Part shown: positions 25,929-34,062 of the stretch, piece after piece | Layout of the letters: every line of letters begins with the position of its first letter | Numbering within the stretch: position 1 is the stretch's first letter | NCBI RefSeq assembly: GCF_000720455.1 | Contig: NZ_JOAK01000008.1 | Span: forward strand, 124,001-188,000 | Reading direction: 5' to 3' | Length of the DNA stretch: 64,000 nucleotides | Origin: Streptomyces virginiae | GTDB lineage: Bacteria; Actinomycetota; Actinomycetes; Streptomycetales; Streptomycetaceae | Position numbers and translations under genes: made by a program | Notes under the pieces: model-generated | What the model was told of the DNA's origin: nothing | Database searches by the model: none | Seen by the model: the letters and a program-made list of their open reading frames with translations, nothing else

Positions 25929-27242
25929 ATGGCGCAGCGGGATGCGGCACCGAACGGCGACGGAGAACTGCGGGACATCGTGTCGGCCGTCTCCAGGGGC
26001 GCGCCGGAGTACCGGCAGTGCCCCCACCCCGTGTACGCGGCCCTGCGCGAGCAGGACCCGGTGTGCCGGCTGACCCCTCCCCACGGGATCGACACCTATC
26101 TGATCACCCGCCACGACGACGCCCGCGACGCCCTGTCGGACCCCCGGTTCAGCAAGGACATGCGCGGCGCGATCGACACCTACCACGCGGTGTACGGCAG
26201 CTTCTTCGACGCGCTCGACGACAACGTGCTCTTCTCGGACCCGCCGCGGCACACCCGGCTGCGCCGCATCCTGCGGAGCGCCTTCACCCCCCGGCGGGTG
26301 GAGCAGATGCGTCCGCGGATCACCGAGATCGCGGAGACGATCCTGGCCGAGTGCCGCAGGGCCGGCACGGTCGATCTGATGACCTCGTTCGCGTTCCCGC
26401 TGCCCGTTGCGGTCCTGTGCGAACTGATGGGCATCCCGCAGGAGGACCGCCCGGAGATCCTGGAGCAGTTCGCGGTGGTCACCCGCTCCCGGTTCGACCC
26501 CAGCCGCAGGGCGGAGCTGAAGGCGGCCGAGGAGCGGCTCCAGCACCGGCTGGAACGGCTGATCTCCGACACCCGCGACCACCCGTCGGACACCTTCCTC
26601 AGCGACCTCCTCCAGGCGGAGGAACGCCTGGAGGACCCCGAACTGGTGGCGTCGCTGTGGGTCCTGTTCTTCGCGGGCCACAAGACCACCGCCTACCAGA
26701 TCGGCAATTCCGTCCTCAACCTGCTGCTCCACCCCGACCAGGCGGCCCGACTCCGCCGGGACCCGCGGCTCATCCCGGGTGCGGTCGAGGAGATGCTGCG
26801 CTTCGAGGGGTCGGTGGAGACCTCCACCTTCCGGTACGCGGCCCAGGAGGCCCGGATCAGGGACACGGTGATCCCCAAGGGCTCGCTGGTGCAGATCGCG
26901 CTCTCCTCGGCCAACCGGGACCCGGAGCGGTTCGACGCGCCCGACGAGCTGGACGTGACGCGCGAGGGGCTGCAGGGCACGCACCTGGGCTTCGGCCACG
27001 GCACCCACTACTGCCTGGGGGCGCCGCTGGCGCGGCTCGAACTCGAGATCGCGCTGACCTGCCTGCTGCGGGACTTCCCCGACATGCGGCCGGTGGACCT
27101 GGAGGAGACCCGGGGCGCGTGGCTCAAGGGCCCGGTCGCGGCCTTCCGGGGGCTGGAGCACCTGCGGATCGTCCTGGACCCCTCGCGCCCGGACGGCGAC
27201 CCCGGCGAGCCGACCCTGGCCTCCGTGGCCTCCGGAAAGTAA
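25929..27242 (+). CDS. Cytochrome P450
   Basis: A 437-residue soluble class I bacterial P450. The I-helix motif is FFAGHKTTAYQ (AGxxT), the K-helix ExxR is EEMLRFE, and the haem loop is LGFGHGTHYCLGAPLARLE with the ligand Cys362. The N-terminal CPHPVYAALREQDP and FSDPPRHTRLRRIL (C-helix) resemble CYP107/CYP105-type enzymes. ATG 25929 follows GGAGGG at a workable distance. It is followed 27 bases later by an amidohydrolase in the same direction, suggesting a two-step transformation of one small molecule. No ferredoxin gene is adjacent, so it must use redox partners encoded elsewhere. Confidence 0.94.
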   Translation: MAQRDAAPNGDGELRDIVSAVSRGAPEYRQCPHPVYAALREQDPVCRLTPPHGIDTYLITRHDDARDALSDPRFSKDMRGAIDTYHAVYGSFFDALDDNVLFSDPPRHTRLRRILRSAFTPRRVEQMRPRITEIAETILAECRRAGTVDLMTSFAFPLPVAVLCELMGIPQEDRPEILEQFAVVTRSRFDPSRRAELKAAEERLQHRLERLISDTRDHPSDTFLSDLLQAEERLEDPELVASLWVLFFAGHKTTAYQIGNSVLNLLLHPDQAARLRRDPRLIPGAVEEMLRFEGSVETSTFRYAAQEARIRDTVIPKGSLVQIALSSANRDPERFDAPDELDVTREGLQGTHLGFGHGTHYCLGAPLARLELEIALTCLLRDFPDMRPVDLEETRGAWLKGPVAAFRGLEHLRIVLDPSRPDGDPGEPTLASVASGK

Positions 27243-27269
27243 CCCAGACCCGATGGGCGGTGGATTGGC

Positions 27270-28361
27270 ATGACGGATTCCGTGAGTACCCCCGTGCGGC
27301 TCCTGGGAACGCCGGCGGACGAACTGCGCATCGCGGCGGTGGGCACCAGCGAGGTCATCCGGATCGCCCGGGGTCCCTCCGCTCCGGCCGGGGACACCGC
27401 GGGCACGGTCCATTCGAAGATCGACATGCACCACCACTACTGCGCTCCGGAGTGGCGCGAGTGGGCGGTGCACCACGGACTGATCGCGCCGGAGCAGCTG
27501 CCCCCGTGGGCCCGGCTCGACACCGAGGCGTCGATCCGGTTCATGGACGACGCGGGCATCACCACAGCGGTCCTCAAGCCGATGCTGCCGGCGCGCTACC
27601 GGTCGTCGGCCCAGCTGCGCGAGGCGATCAACATCACGCTGCGGTCGATGATCGAGGTGGCGACCTCGCACCCGGGGAGGTTCTCGTACTACGTGCCGCT
27701 CTTCCTGGACGACCAGGAGGCGTCGTCCTGGGCCGTGCGCCGCGGGCTCGGGCAGCTCGGCGCCGCGGGCGTCAACGTGACCGCGAACTACGGGGGCGTC
27801 TACCTCGGTGACCCCGCCTACGACCGGCTCTTCCACGAACTGAACGAATGCTCGGCCGTGGTGGACACCCACCCGCACAACCTTCCGGGCGGCCCGCCCG
27901 GCGCGCCGACGGTTCCGGGCATCCCGAACTTCATGTGCGACTTCCTGCTGGACACCACCAGGGCGGCCGTGAACATGATCAGCAGGAGGACGCTGGACCG
28001 CTTCCCGGACATTTCCGTGGTCCTGCCGCACGCCGGCGGCTTCCTCCCGTACATCGCCACGCGCCTTCAGGCCCTGGGCCGGTTCTGCGAACCGAGCGTG
28101 GAGCCCGAGACCGTCCGCGACCACCTGAGCCGCTTCTACTACGACACCGCGGGTCCCATGGCGCCCGCGGCGACCCTGCTGGAGCACGTGCCGGCCGACC
28201 ACGTCCTCTTCGGCACGGACTGGCCCGCCGCCCCCGCGGACACAGTCATCGACCTGGCGCTGCCCGCCCTGGAGGCGGACCCGGCCTTCACGCCGGAGCA
28301 GCTGCGGGGGATCTACCAGGGCAACGCGATGCGCCTGATCCCGCAGCTGGCGACGGCCTGA
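27270..28361 (+). CDS. Amidohydrolase family (ACMSD-like decarboxylase/hydrolase)
   Basis: A 363-residue TIM-barrel metalloenzyme of the amidohydrolase-2 group, which includes ACMSD and 6-methylsalicylate decarboxylase. Metal-site motifs are DMHHHYCAP (HxH), VVDTHPHN, VVLPHAGGFLP and LFGTDWPAAP (catalytic Asp). Residues 1-45 precede the barrel and are not usual for the family: VRLLGTPADELRIAAVG, then EVIRIARG. The start GTG/ATG at 27270 is clear. It is co-transcribed with the P450; a decarboxylation or ring-cleavage step next to the hydroxylase is plausible but the substrate is unknown. A strong hairpin follows the stop. Confidence 0.87.
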   Translation: MTDSVSTPVRLLGTPADELRIAAVGTSEVIRIARGPSAPAGDTAGTVHSKIDMHHHYCAPEWREWAVHHGLIAPEQLPPWARLDTEASIRFMDDAGITTAVLKPMLPARYRSSAQLREAINITLRSMIEVATSHPGRFSYYVPLFLDDQEASSWAVRRGLGQLGAAGVNVTANYGGVYLGDPAYDRLFHELNECSAVVDTHPHNLPGGPPGAPTVPGIPNFMCDFLLDTTRAAVNMISRRTLDRFPDISVVLPHAGGFLPYIATRLQALGRFCEPSVEPETVRDHLSRFYYDTAGPMAPAATLLEHVPADHVLFGTDWPAAPADTVIDLALPALEADPAFTPEQLRGIYQGNAMRLIPQLATA

Positions 28362-28412
28362 CGGACGCCGGGGGTGCGGGCCGCGCCGTGCGGCCCGCAC
28401 CCCTCCGTCCGT
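28361..28412. terminator. Strong bidirectional terminator
   Basis: A perfect 14-bp stem, 28371-28384 (GGGGTGCGGGCCGC) with 28390-28403, has a 5-base loop and is flanked by a second pairing, ACGGACG (28361-28367) with CGTCCGT (28406-28412). It lies exactly between the convergent amidohydrolase and OsmC genes. Confidence 0.85.
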
Positions 28413-28414
28413 GA

Positions 28415-28840
28415 TCAGGCGAGCTTGGCGCTCAGGGTGATCGTGGTACCGGTCAGGGCCTGGCTCACCGGGCAGTTCTTCTTGGCGTCCTCGGCGGCGG
28501 CGACGAAGCCGTCGTTGTCCAGGCCCGGGACCTCGCCCTCCACGGTGAGGTGGATGCCGGTGATGCCCTCACCCGGCTGGAAGGTGACGTCGGCCTTGGT
28601 CTCCAGACGGGTGGGCGGGGTGCCCGCACCCGCGAGGCCGTGGGAGAGCGCCATCGAGAAGCAGCTGGAGTGGGCGGCGGCGATCAGCTCTTCCGGGCTG
28701 GTCTTGCCGTTCGCGGCCTCGGAACGGGCGGGCCAGGAGACGTCGTACGAACCGATGCCCGAGGAGTCGAGGGTGACGACGCCCTTGCCCTTGAGCAGGT
28801 CGCCTTCCCAGACGGTGTGCGCGTGACGCGTGGTGGCCAT
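28415..28840 (-). CDS. osmC: OsmC family peroxiredoxin
   Basis: A 141-residue thiol-dependent hydroperoxide reductase. The two redox Cys are in AAAHSSCFSMALSHGL (peroxidatic) and AKKNCPVSQALTG (resolving), with the conserved Glu in SPEELIAAAHS. Length and the layout TSPEELIAAAHSSC match OsmC rather than Ohr. It reduces organic and inorganic peroxides in the cytosol. The gene is monocistronic, bounded by strong hairpins on both sides (28361-28412 and 28860-28904). Confidence 0.94.
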   Translation of the reverse strand: MATTRHAHTVWEGDLLKGKGVVTLDSSGIGSYDVSWPARSEAANGKTSPEELIAAAHSSCFSMALSHGLAGAGTPPTRLETKADVTFQPGEGITGIHLTVEGEVPGLDNDGFVAAAEDAKKNCPVSQALTGTTITLSAKLA

Positions 28841-28859
28841 GGTGATCCCTTCGCAGATG

Positions 28860-28904
28860 TTGGGAAACGGCCGGGCTCCCGAAAGGGCGGCCCGGCCTTC
28901 CCAA
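28860..28904 (-). terminator. Long hairpin with GAAA tetraloop after zapE
   Basis: The stem TTGGGAA (28860-28866) / TTCCCAA (28898-28904) continues as GGCCGGGC (28869-28876) / GCCCGGCC (28890-28897) after a two-base bulge and is capped by CCC-GAAA-GGG. It begins 3 bases past the zapE stop and lies within the OsmC leader. Confidence 0.75.
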
Positions 28905-28906
28905 AC

Positions 28907-30010
28907 CTACTGGGACACCAGGGGTTTCGCGTCGCGCGCCAGCGCGGTGAGCCGCGATATGGCGCGGAAGTACTTCTTCCGATAGCCGCCGTTCAGCATC
29001 TCCTCACTGAACAGCCCGTCGAACGGGACGCCGGACGCCAGCACCGGGACCTCGCGGTCGTACAGCCGGTCGGCCAGGACCACCAGCCGCAGCGCCGTCG
29101 ACTGGTCCGGCACCGGGCCCACGCCGGTCAGGCACACGGCCGTGATCCCGTCGGTCAGCGCGCCGTACCGGCTCGGGTGCACCCGGGCAAGGTGCTCCAG
29201 CAGGCCGGGGAAATCGTCCAGGCTCGCGCCCTCGGTCGCGTACGCGGCCTTGGTGACCTGCTCGTCGGAGAACGGCGCCGGGGCCTGCGGCAGGCCGCGG
29301 TGGCGGTAGTCCTGGCCGTCGATCCGCAGCGGCCGGAAGTGCGCCGACAGCCCCTGGATCTCCCGCAGGAAGTCCGCGGCGGCGAAGCGGCCCTCACCGA
29401 GCTTGCCGGGCAGCGTGTTGGAGGTGGCGGCCAGCGCCACGCCCTGCTCGACGAGACGGCTGAGCAGCGAGGACACCAGCACGGTGTCGCCCGGGTCGTC
29501 CAGCTCGAACTCGTCGATGCACAGCAGCCTGTGCCCGCCCAGGGTCTGCACGGTCTGCTGGAAGCCGAGCGCGCCGACCAGGTTCGTGAGCTCCACGAAG
29601 GTGCCGAAGGCCTTGAGCGCGGGCTCGGCCGGGGTGGCGTGCCACAGGGAGGCGAGCAGGTGGGTCTTGCCGACGCCGTAGCCGCCGTCGAGGTAGACCC
29701 CGCGCGGGCCGGTCGGGGCGGCCGGCTTCTTGGAGAACCAGCGCTTCTTGCCGGCGCCGCTCGCGTGCGCGCCGCCCAGGCCGGCGGCGAAGCCGCTCAG
29801 CACGGTCACGGCCTCGGACTGGCTCGGCTGGGCCGGGTCCGGGTTGTAGGTGTCGAAGCGGACGGAGTCGAACCGCGGTGGCGGCACCATCTCGGCCACC
29901 AGCCGTTCGGCGGGCACCCGCGGCTCGCGCGCGCACAGGGCCTGCGGCCCGGCGTCGGCTATCGGGGGCCGGCCTGAGGTGTAACCGGAGGTGGAGAGTG
30001 ATGTCGACAC
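28907..30010 (-). CDS. zapE: ZapE/AFG1-like ATPase
   Basis: A 367-residue AFG1/ZapE-family P-loop ATPase. Walker A is YLDGGYGVGKTHLL, Walker B is LLCIDEFEL, sensor ATSNTLP and the family segments FVELTNLVGALG and FADRLYDRE-like LADRLYDREVPV follow. In E. coli ZapE acts on the divisome under stress; mitochondrial AFG1 binds respiratory proteins. GTG 30010 (VSTSLSTSGYTSG) is preceded by AAGGG; further upstream codons overlap the divergent gene. It is divergent from the RibD-like gene with a 36-base gap, so the promoters must overlap. Confidence 0.9.
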   Translation of the reverse strand: MSTSLSTSGYTSGRPPIADAGPQALCAREPRVPAERLVAEMVPPPRFDSVRFDTYNPDPAQPSQSEAVTVLSGFAAGLGGAHASGAGKKRWFSKKPAAPTGPRGVYLDGGYGVGKTHLLASLWHATPAEPALKAFGTFVELTNLVGALGFQQTVQTLGGHRLLCIDEFELDDPGDTVLVSSLLSRLVEQGVALAATSNTLPGKLGEGRFAAADFLREIQGLSAHFRPLRIDGQDYRHRGLPQAPAPFSDEQVTKAAYATEGASLDDFPGLLEHLARVHPSRYGALTDGITAVCLTGVGPVPDQSTALRLVVLADRLYDREVPVLASGVPFDGLFSEEMLNGGYRKKYFRAISRLTALARDAKPLVSQ

Positions 30011-30046
30011 AGCCCTTAACTCTACGGGGCGTGGCACACTGCACCG

Positions 30047-30829
30047 ATGCGACGCCTGTTCCCTGTGACCGATCAGACACCAGCCCGGACCCGGGACGGG
30101 GCCGACCGGGAGTGGTCGCTCGACGAGCTCGCGGACGCCTACGCGTACCCCGAGCTGGCGGCGGACGGCCACTGGCTCCGGGCCAACATGGTCTCCACCC
30201 TGGACGGCGCCGCCCAGCACGACGGCCGCTCACAGCCCATCTCCGGCGAGACCGACATGCGGATCTTCGGCACCCTGCGGGCGCTGGCCGATGTGGTGGT
30301 CGTCGGCGCGGAAACGGTTCGCCAGGAGGGCTACCGCCCGGCCCGCGCCCGGGACGCCTTCGCGGCCCGCCGCGAGGCCGCCGGGCAGGGCCCCGCCCCC
30401 GTCATCGCGGTGATCACCGCCAGTCTCGACCTGGACTTCTCGCTGCCGCTGTTCACCTCCGCGCTGGTGCCGACCCTGGTGGTCACCGGCGCCGCGGCAC
30501 CCTCCGACCGGGTGGCCGAGGCGGTGCGCGCCGGGGCCGAGGTGGTGGTGGCCGGCGAGGGCGCCGCCGTGGACGCGGCCCGGGCCGTACGGGAACTCGC
30601 CGACCGGGGGCTGCGCCGCCAGCTCACCGAGGGCGGGCCCCGGCTCCTGGGCCAGTTCGTGGCCGCCGACGTGCTGGACGAGCTGTGCCTGACGATCTCC
30701 CCGACCCTCACGGCGGGCGGTGCCCAGCGCATCGCCGGAGGGCCTTCCGTCACGGTTCCGCACCGGCTCGCGCCGGCCTGCGTACTGGAAGAGGCCGGGT
30801 TCCTGTTCACGAGCTACCGTCGGATCTGA
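30047..30829 (+). CDS. Pyrimidine reductase family protein (RibD C-terminal-like)
   Basis: A 260-residue single-domain protein of the RibD_C/dihydrofolate-reductase-like fold. Features: WLRANMVSTLDGAAQHDGRSQPISGETDMRIFG in parts (substrate loop), ADVVVVGAETVRQEGY, VTASLDLDF-type strand, LTEGGPRLLGQF and LCLTISPTLTAGGAQRI. It lacks the N-terminal deaminase domain of RibD. It probably reduces a pyrimidine-like or flavin/deazaflavin-related substrate with NADPH; the substrate is not known. A short GCGGAA/TTCCGC hairpin follows at 30836-30854. Confidence 0.86.
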   Translation: MRRLFPVTDQTPARTRDGADREWSLDELADAYAYPELAADGHWLRANMVSTLDGAAQHDGRSQPISGETDMRIFGTLRALADVVVVGAETVRQEGYRPARARDAFAARREAAGQGPAPVIAVITASLDLDFSLPLFTSALVPTLVVTGAAAPSDRVAEAVRAGAEVVVAGEGAAVDAARAVRELADRGLRRQLTEGGPRLLGQFVAADVLDELCLTISPTLTAGGAQRIAGGPSVTVPHRLAPACVLEEAGFLFTSYRRI

Positions 30830-30835
30830 CAAGGG

Positions 30836-30854
30836 GCGGAATTTCCCGTTCCGC
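30836..30854 (+). terminator. Short hairpin after the pyrimidine reductase gene
   Basis: GCGGAA (30836-30841) pairs with TTCCGC (30849-30854) around a 7-base loop, followed by TTT. It is weak and may terminate only part of the transcripts before the next gene. Confidence 0.35.
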
Positions 30855-30964
30855 TTTGCTTCCGCTGGGCACATATACCTGCGCAGGCCCCGTGCGACAG
30901 CGGGGCAGGATGGTTTCCGCAGGGGCCGGCCGGCCGGCCTCGGCCCATGAAGGAGAGGGCGTCC

Positions 30965-31432
30965 GTGTTCACGAGCGTATTGATGATCGAGCAGCCGCTG
31001 ACCACGGTGGACGTGGACTTCGTCACCAGCCTCCACGGAGACGACACGGTCTCCTTCGTCGTCCTCATGCAGCCCCGGGGCGACCAGGACCGACTGCTGC
31101 GCGCCATCGACGACGTAGCGCTCGGTGAACTCCCCGAAGCCATCCGTGAGGGTGACGAACCGGAGGGGGAGGACGCGCTCGGCCCCGCCGCGCACGCCCT
31201 CGCGCACTCCCTGAACGCCCTGCGCCAGAAGGGCGCCAAGGCCGTCGGGCAGATCGTCGAGAACCACCCGCTCGACAAACTGCAGTCCGTCGTGGACGAG
31301 ACCGGCGCCGACGAGGTGATCGTCCTGACCGCCCCGCACTTCGTGGAGGAGTTCTTCCACCGGGACTGGGCCTCCCGGGCACGCCACAAGGTCGGCGTTC
31401 CCGTGCTCAAGCTCTTCGCCCACAACGAATAG
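30965..31432 (+). CDS. Small USP-like conserved protein
   Basis: A 155-residue soluble protein. It shows a repeated alpha/beta layout (DDTVSFVVLMQPRGDQD, HALAHSLNALRQKGAKAVGQIVENHP, VVDETGADEVIVLTAPHFVEEFFHRDW, VPVLKLFAHNE) like a universal-stress-protein fold. I recall that such proteins are often labelled indole-3-glycerol phosphate synthase in Streptomyces genomes, but it has none of that barrel's motifs and is far too short. GTG 30965 is preferred, with AGGAG about 11 bases upstream; ATG 30947 is possible. The role is unknown. Confidence 0.82.
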   Translation: MFTSVLMIEQPLTTVDVDFVTSLHGDDTVSFVVLMQPRGDQDRLLRAIDDVALGELPEAIREGDEPEGEDALGPAAHALAHSLNALRQKGAKAVGQIVENHPLDKLQSVVDETGADEVIVLTAPHFVEEFFHRDWASRARHKVGVPVLKLFAHNE

Positions 31433-31490
31433 GCTTGGGCCCCAGAGCCCGACGCACACAAGCACCGCACTCGATCCTGGAGCGACCTGA

Positions 31491-32888
31491 ATGAAGCCCG
31501 GCCTGCCGACCGCCATGGAACGGCCCCACTTCATCGGCATCGGCGGCGCCGGCATGTCCGGCATCGCGAAGATCCTGGCCCAGCGCGGCGGCCGGGTCGC
31601 CGGCAGCGACGCCCGGGGCGACTCCGAGACCGCCGACGCGCTGCGCGCCCACGGCGTCACGGTCCACGGCGGACACGCCGCGCAGAACCTCGCCGCCGAC
31701 TCCACCTCCGTGGTCGTCTCCAGCGCCATCCGCGCCGACAACCCCGAGCTGGCCCGCGCCGCCGAGCTCGGCATCCCCGTCGTGCACCGCTCCGACGCCC
31801 TCGCCGCCCTGATGGACGGCCTGCGCCCGATCGCCGTCGCCGGCACCCACGGCAAGACCACCACCACCTCGATGCTGGCGGTCTCCCTCTCGGCCCTGGG
31901 CCTGGACCCCTCGTACGCCATCGGCGGCGACCTGGACGCCCCGGGCTCCAACGCCCACCACGGCGAGGGCGACATCTTCGTGGCCGAGGCCGACGAGAGC
32001 GACCGCTCCTTCCACAAGTACTCCCCGCAGGTCGCGATCATCCTCAACGCCGAACTCGACCACCACGCGAACTACGCGTCGATCGAGGAGATCTACGAGT
32101 CCTTCGAGACCTTCGTCGGCAAGGTCGTGCCCGGCGGCACCCTGGTCGTCGCCCACGGCCAGGAGGGCGCCGCCGAGATCGCCCGCCGCGTCGCGGGCCG
32201 CGAGGGCCTCACCGTCGTCACGTACGGCGAGGAGGAGGACGCCGACGTCCGCATCACCAAGATCACCCCGCGCGGCCTGACCAGCGAGGTCACCGTGGTC
32301 CTGGACGGCCGGATGCTCACCTTCACCGTCTCCGTCCCCGGCCGCCACTACGCCCACAACGCCGTCGCGGCGCTCGCCGCGGGCGTCGCCCTCGGCATCC
32401 CGGCCCACAACCTGGCCTCCGCCCTCGGCAAGTACACCGGCGTCAAGCGCCGCCTCCAGCTCAAGGGCGAGGCCGCCGGCGTCCAGGTCATCGACTCCTA
32501 CGCGCACCACCCCACCGAGATGAACGCCGACCTGGAGGCCATCCGCGGGGCCGCCGGCGACTCCCGGATCCTGGTGGTCTTCCAGCCGCACCTGTTCTCC
32601 CGCACCCAGGAACTCGGCAAGGAGATGGGCCAGGCCCTGGCCCTCGCCGACGCCGCCGTGGTCCTGGACATCTACCCCGCCCGCGAGGACCCGCTCCCCG
32701 GCGTCACCAGCGAGATCATCATCGCCGCGGCCCGGGCGGCGGGCGCCGACGTCACCGCCGAGCACGACAAGACGGCCGTCGCCGACGTCATCGCGGGAAT
32801 GGCCAAGCCCGGTGATCTCGTTCTCACCATGGGCGCGGGCGACGTCACGGACCTCGGTCCGGCCATCCTCGCGCGCCTGTCGAGCTGA
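31491..32888 (+). CDS. murC: UDP-N-acetylmuramate--L-alanine ligase
   Basis: A 465-residue Mur ligase that adds L-Ala to UDP-MurNAc in peptidoglycan synthesis. The N-terminal Rossmann motif is FIGIGGAGMSGIAKIL, the ATP loop GTHGKTTTTSML near residue 120, the metal/carbamate region VAEADESDRSF, and the C-terminal domain YAHHPTEMNADLEAI with VFQPHLFSRTQEL. Length is normal. GGAGCGACCTGA precedes the ATG. In Streptomyces this murC lies outside the dcw cluster and next to msrB, as here (23 bases away, same direction). Confidence 0.97.
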   Translation: MKPGLPTAMERPHFIGIGGAGMSGIAKILAQRGGRVAGSDARGDSETADALRAHGVTVHGGHAAQNLAADSTSVVVSSAIRADNPELARAAELGIPVVHRSDALAALMDGLRPIAVAGTHGKTTTTSMLAVSLSALGLDPSYAIGGDLDAPGSNAHHGEGDIFVAEADESDRSFHKYSPQVAIILNAELDHHANYASIEEIYESFETFVGKVVPGGTLVVAHGQEGAAEIARRVAGREGLTVVTYGEEEDADVRITKITPRGLTSEVTVVLDGRMLTFTVSVPGRHYAHNAVAALAAGVALGIPAHNLASALGKYTGVKRRLQLKGEAAGVQVIDSYAHHPTEMNADLEAIRGAAGDSRILVVFQPHLFSRTQELGKEMGQALALADAAVVLDIYPAREDPLPGVTSEIIIAAARAAGADVTAEHDKTAVADVIAGMAKPGDLVLTMGAGDVTDLGPAILARLSS

Positions 32889-32911
32889 CGGAACGAGGGA
32901 GCGGGAGAGTC

Positions 32912-33325
32912 ATGTCGTACGAGGTCGAGAAGACGGACGAGCAGTGGCAGGCGGAGCTGACCCCGTCCGAGTACCAGGTGCTGCGCCTCGCCGGCACCGA
33001 GCCGGCCTTCCGCGGTGAGTACACCGACACCAAGACGGAGGGCGTCTATTCCTGTCGCGGGTGCGGGGCCGAGCTGTTCCGCTCCTCGGAGAAGTTCGAG
33101 TCGCACTGCGGCTGGCCGTCCTTCTTCGACCCGAAGGACACCGACGCCGTCGAACTGCTCGCCGACACCTCGCACGGCATGGTCCGCACCGAGGTCCGCT
33201 GCGCGAAGTGCGGCTCCCATCTCGGTCACGTCTTCGAGGGCGAGGGCTATCCGACGCCCACCGACCAGCGGTACTGCATCAACAGCATCTCGCTGCGCCT
33301 GACCCCGGCCCCCGACGCGGGCTGA
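32912..33325 (+). CDS. msrB: Peptide-methionine (R)-S-oxide reductase
   Basis: A 137-residue MsrB that repairs oxidised methionine. Zn is held by two CxxC pairs (YSCRGCGAELF and VRCAKCGSHLG). The substrate region is FESHCGWPSFFDP and the catalytic Cys is in QRYCINSISLRL. Length is typical for single-domain MsrB. It is co-directional with murC across 23 bases and probably co-transcribed. Confidence 0.96.
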   Translation: MSYEVEKTDEQWQAELTPSEYQVLRLAGTEPAFRGEYTDTKTEGVYSCRGCGAELFRSSEKFESHCGWPSFFDPKDTDAVELLADTSHGMVRTEVRCAKCGSHLGHVFEGEGYPTPTDQRYCINSISLRLTPAPDAG

Positions 33326-33372
33326 CCCCGGGACGCCGCAGGAGGACGTCCGGGCCCGGACGGCGCGCGGGC

Positions 33373-33696
33373 TCAGCCGCTGCACTGGGTCATTTCACCG
33401 CCCTGGCGGACGCTGTAGGTGCCCGGCGGCACGTTCATGACCTGGAAGCCGCCGTTCTGGGCGATCTCGACCGTCCCGCCGAAGCCGGCCGACCCGTACA
33501 CGTAGGCCGGGCCCGGGGTGAAGCCACCGCCCGACAGGTGCACCTTCCCGTTCTCCAGGACCCCGGAGGTCGAACACGTCGCGGCCGGGACGGCGGCCGG
33601 CGGGGTGTGCGGGGCCGCCGCGAGGGCGGCGGGGGCCGCGACGAACGAGGCGGCCACGAGGGGACCGAGGACGAGGAGCCGTGTGCGCCGGTTCAT
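33373..33696 (-). CDS. Small secreted protein, unknown
   Basis: A 107-residue exported protein. It has a Sec signal over about residues 1-27 (MNRRTRLLVLGPL...ALAAAPH) and a ~75-residue mature beta-rich domain with two Cys (ATCSTSG and TQCSG) probably disulfide-bonded. The repeated Gly-turn pattern GGGFTPGPAYVYGSAGFGG and NVPPGTYSVRQGG suggests an Ig-like beta sandwich. No known family is recognised. It is convergent with msrB and monocistronic. Confidence 0.65.
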   Translation of the reverse strand: MNRRTRLLVLGPLVAASFVAAPAALAAAPHTPPAAVPAATCSTSGVLENGKVHLSGGGFTPGPAYVYGSAGFGGTVEIAQNGGFQVMNVPPGTYSVRQGGEMTQCSG

Positions 33697-34062
33697 GGGA
33701 CTTCCTTACCGGGAGGAATCGGGAGGCCGCGCGCCGCACGCCGCGGGCGGGGCCGCCTTTCCATCGTCACCCCGCCCCCTGCCCGGTGCGACCGGAGGGC
33801 CGGTTGGCCTGAACCGGACGCGGATGGTGTCGAGGACGTCGCGGTTCGATTCCGATCCGGTCTCTGGCCTGGGGTGATCCGACGGAGATAGCACGGTCGG
33901 CGTGTGAAGACACCTATCCGTTTCTTCCGTCTGTCTGGTTATGATCGGCCCCTCACATCCCGTCACGACCACACCGGTTGTGGCCGTCCCCTCTGCAGTG
34001 CCGTGCCCGGTCCGGCCGTTCGGCCATCCCTGACGTCCCCACGCCCCCGCTCCCGAGGACCG
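33697..34062. promoter_or_regulatory. Divergent 366-base spacer before the conservon
   Basis: This holds the promoters for the small secreted protein and for cvnABCD. The best element toward cvnA is TATGAT at 33940-33945 in an AT-richer patch (33905-33950), without a good -35. No gene with convincing codon use is seen; an open frame from 33904 continuing into cvnA lacks a ribosome site. Confidence 0.35.

Noticed and set aside
33904..34062. Longer cvnA start at 33904
   Set aside because: The extra 53 codons have no ribosome site, overlap the likely promoter and lie before the natural basic/TM1 N terminus.
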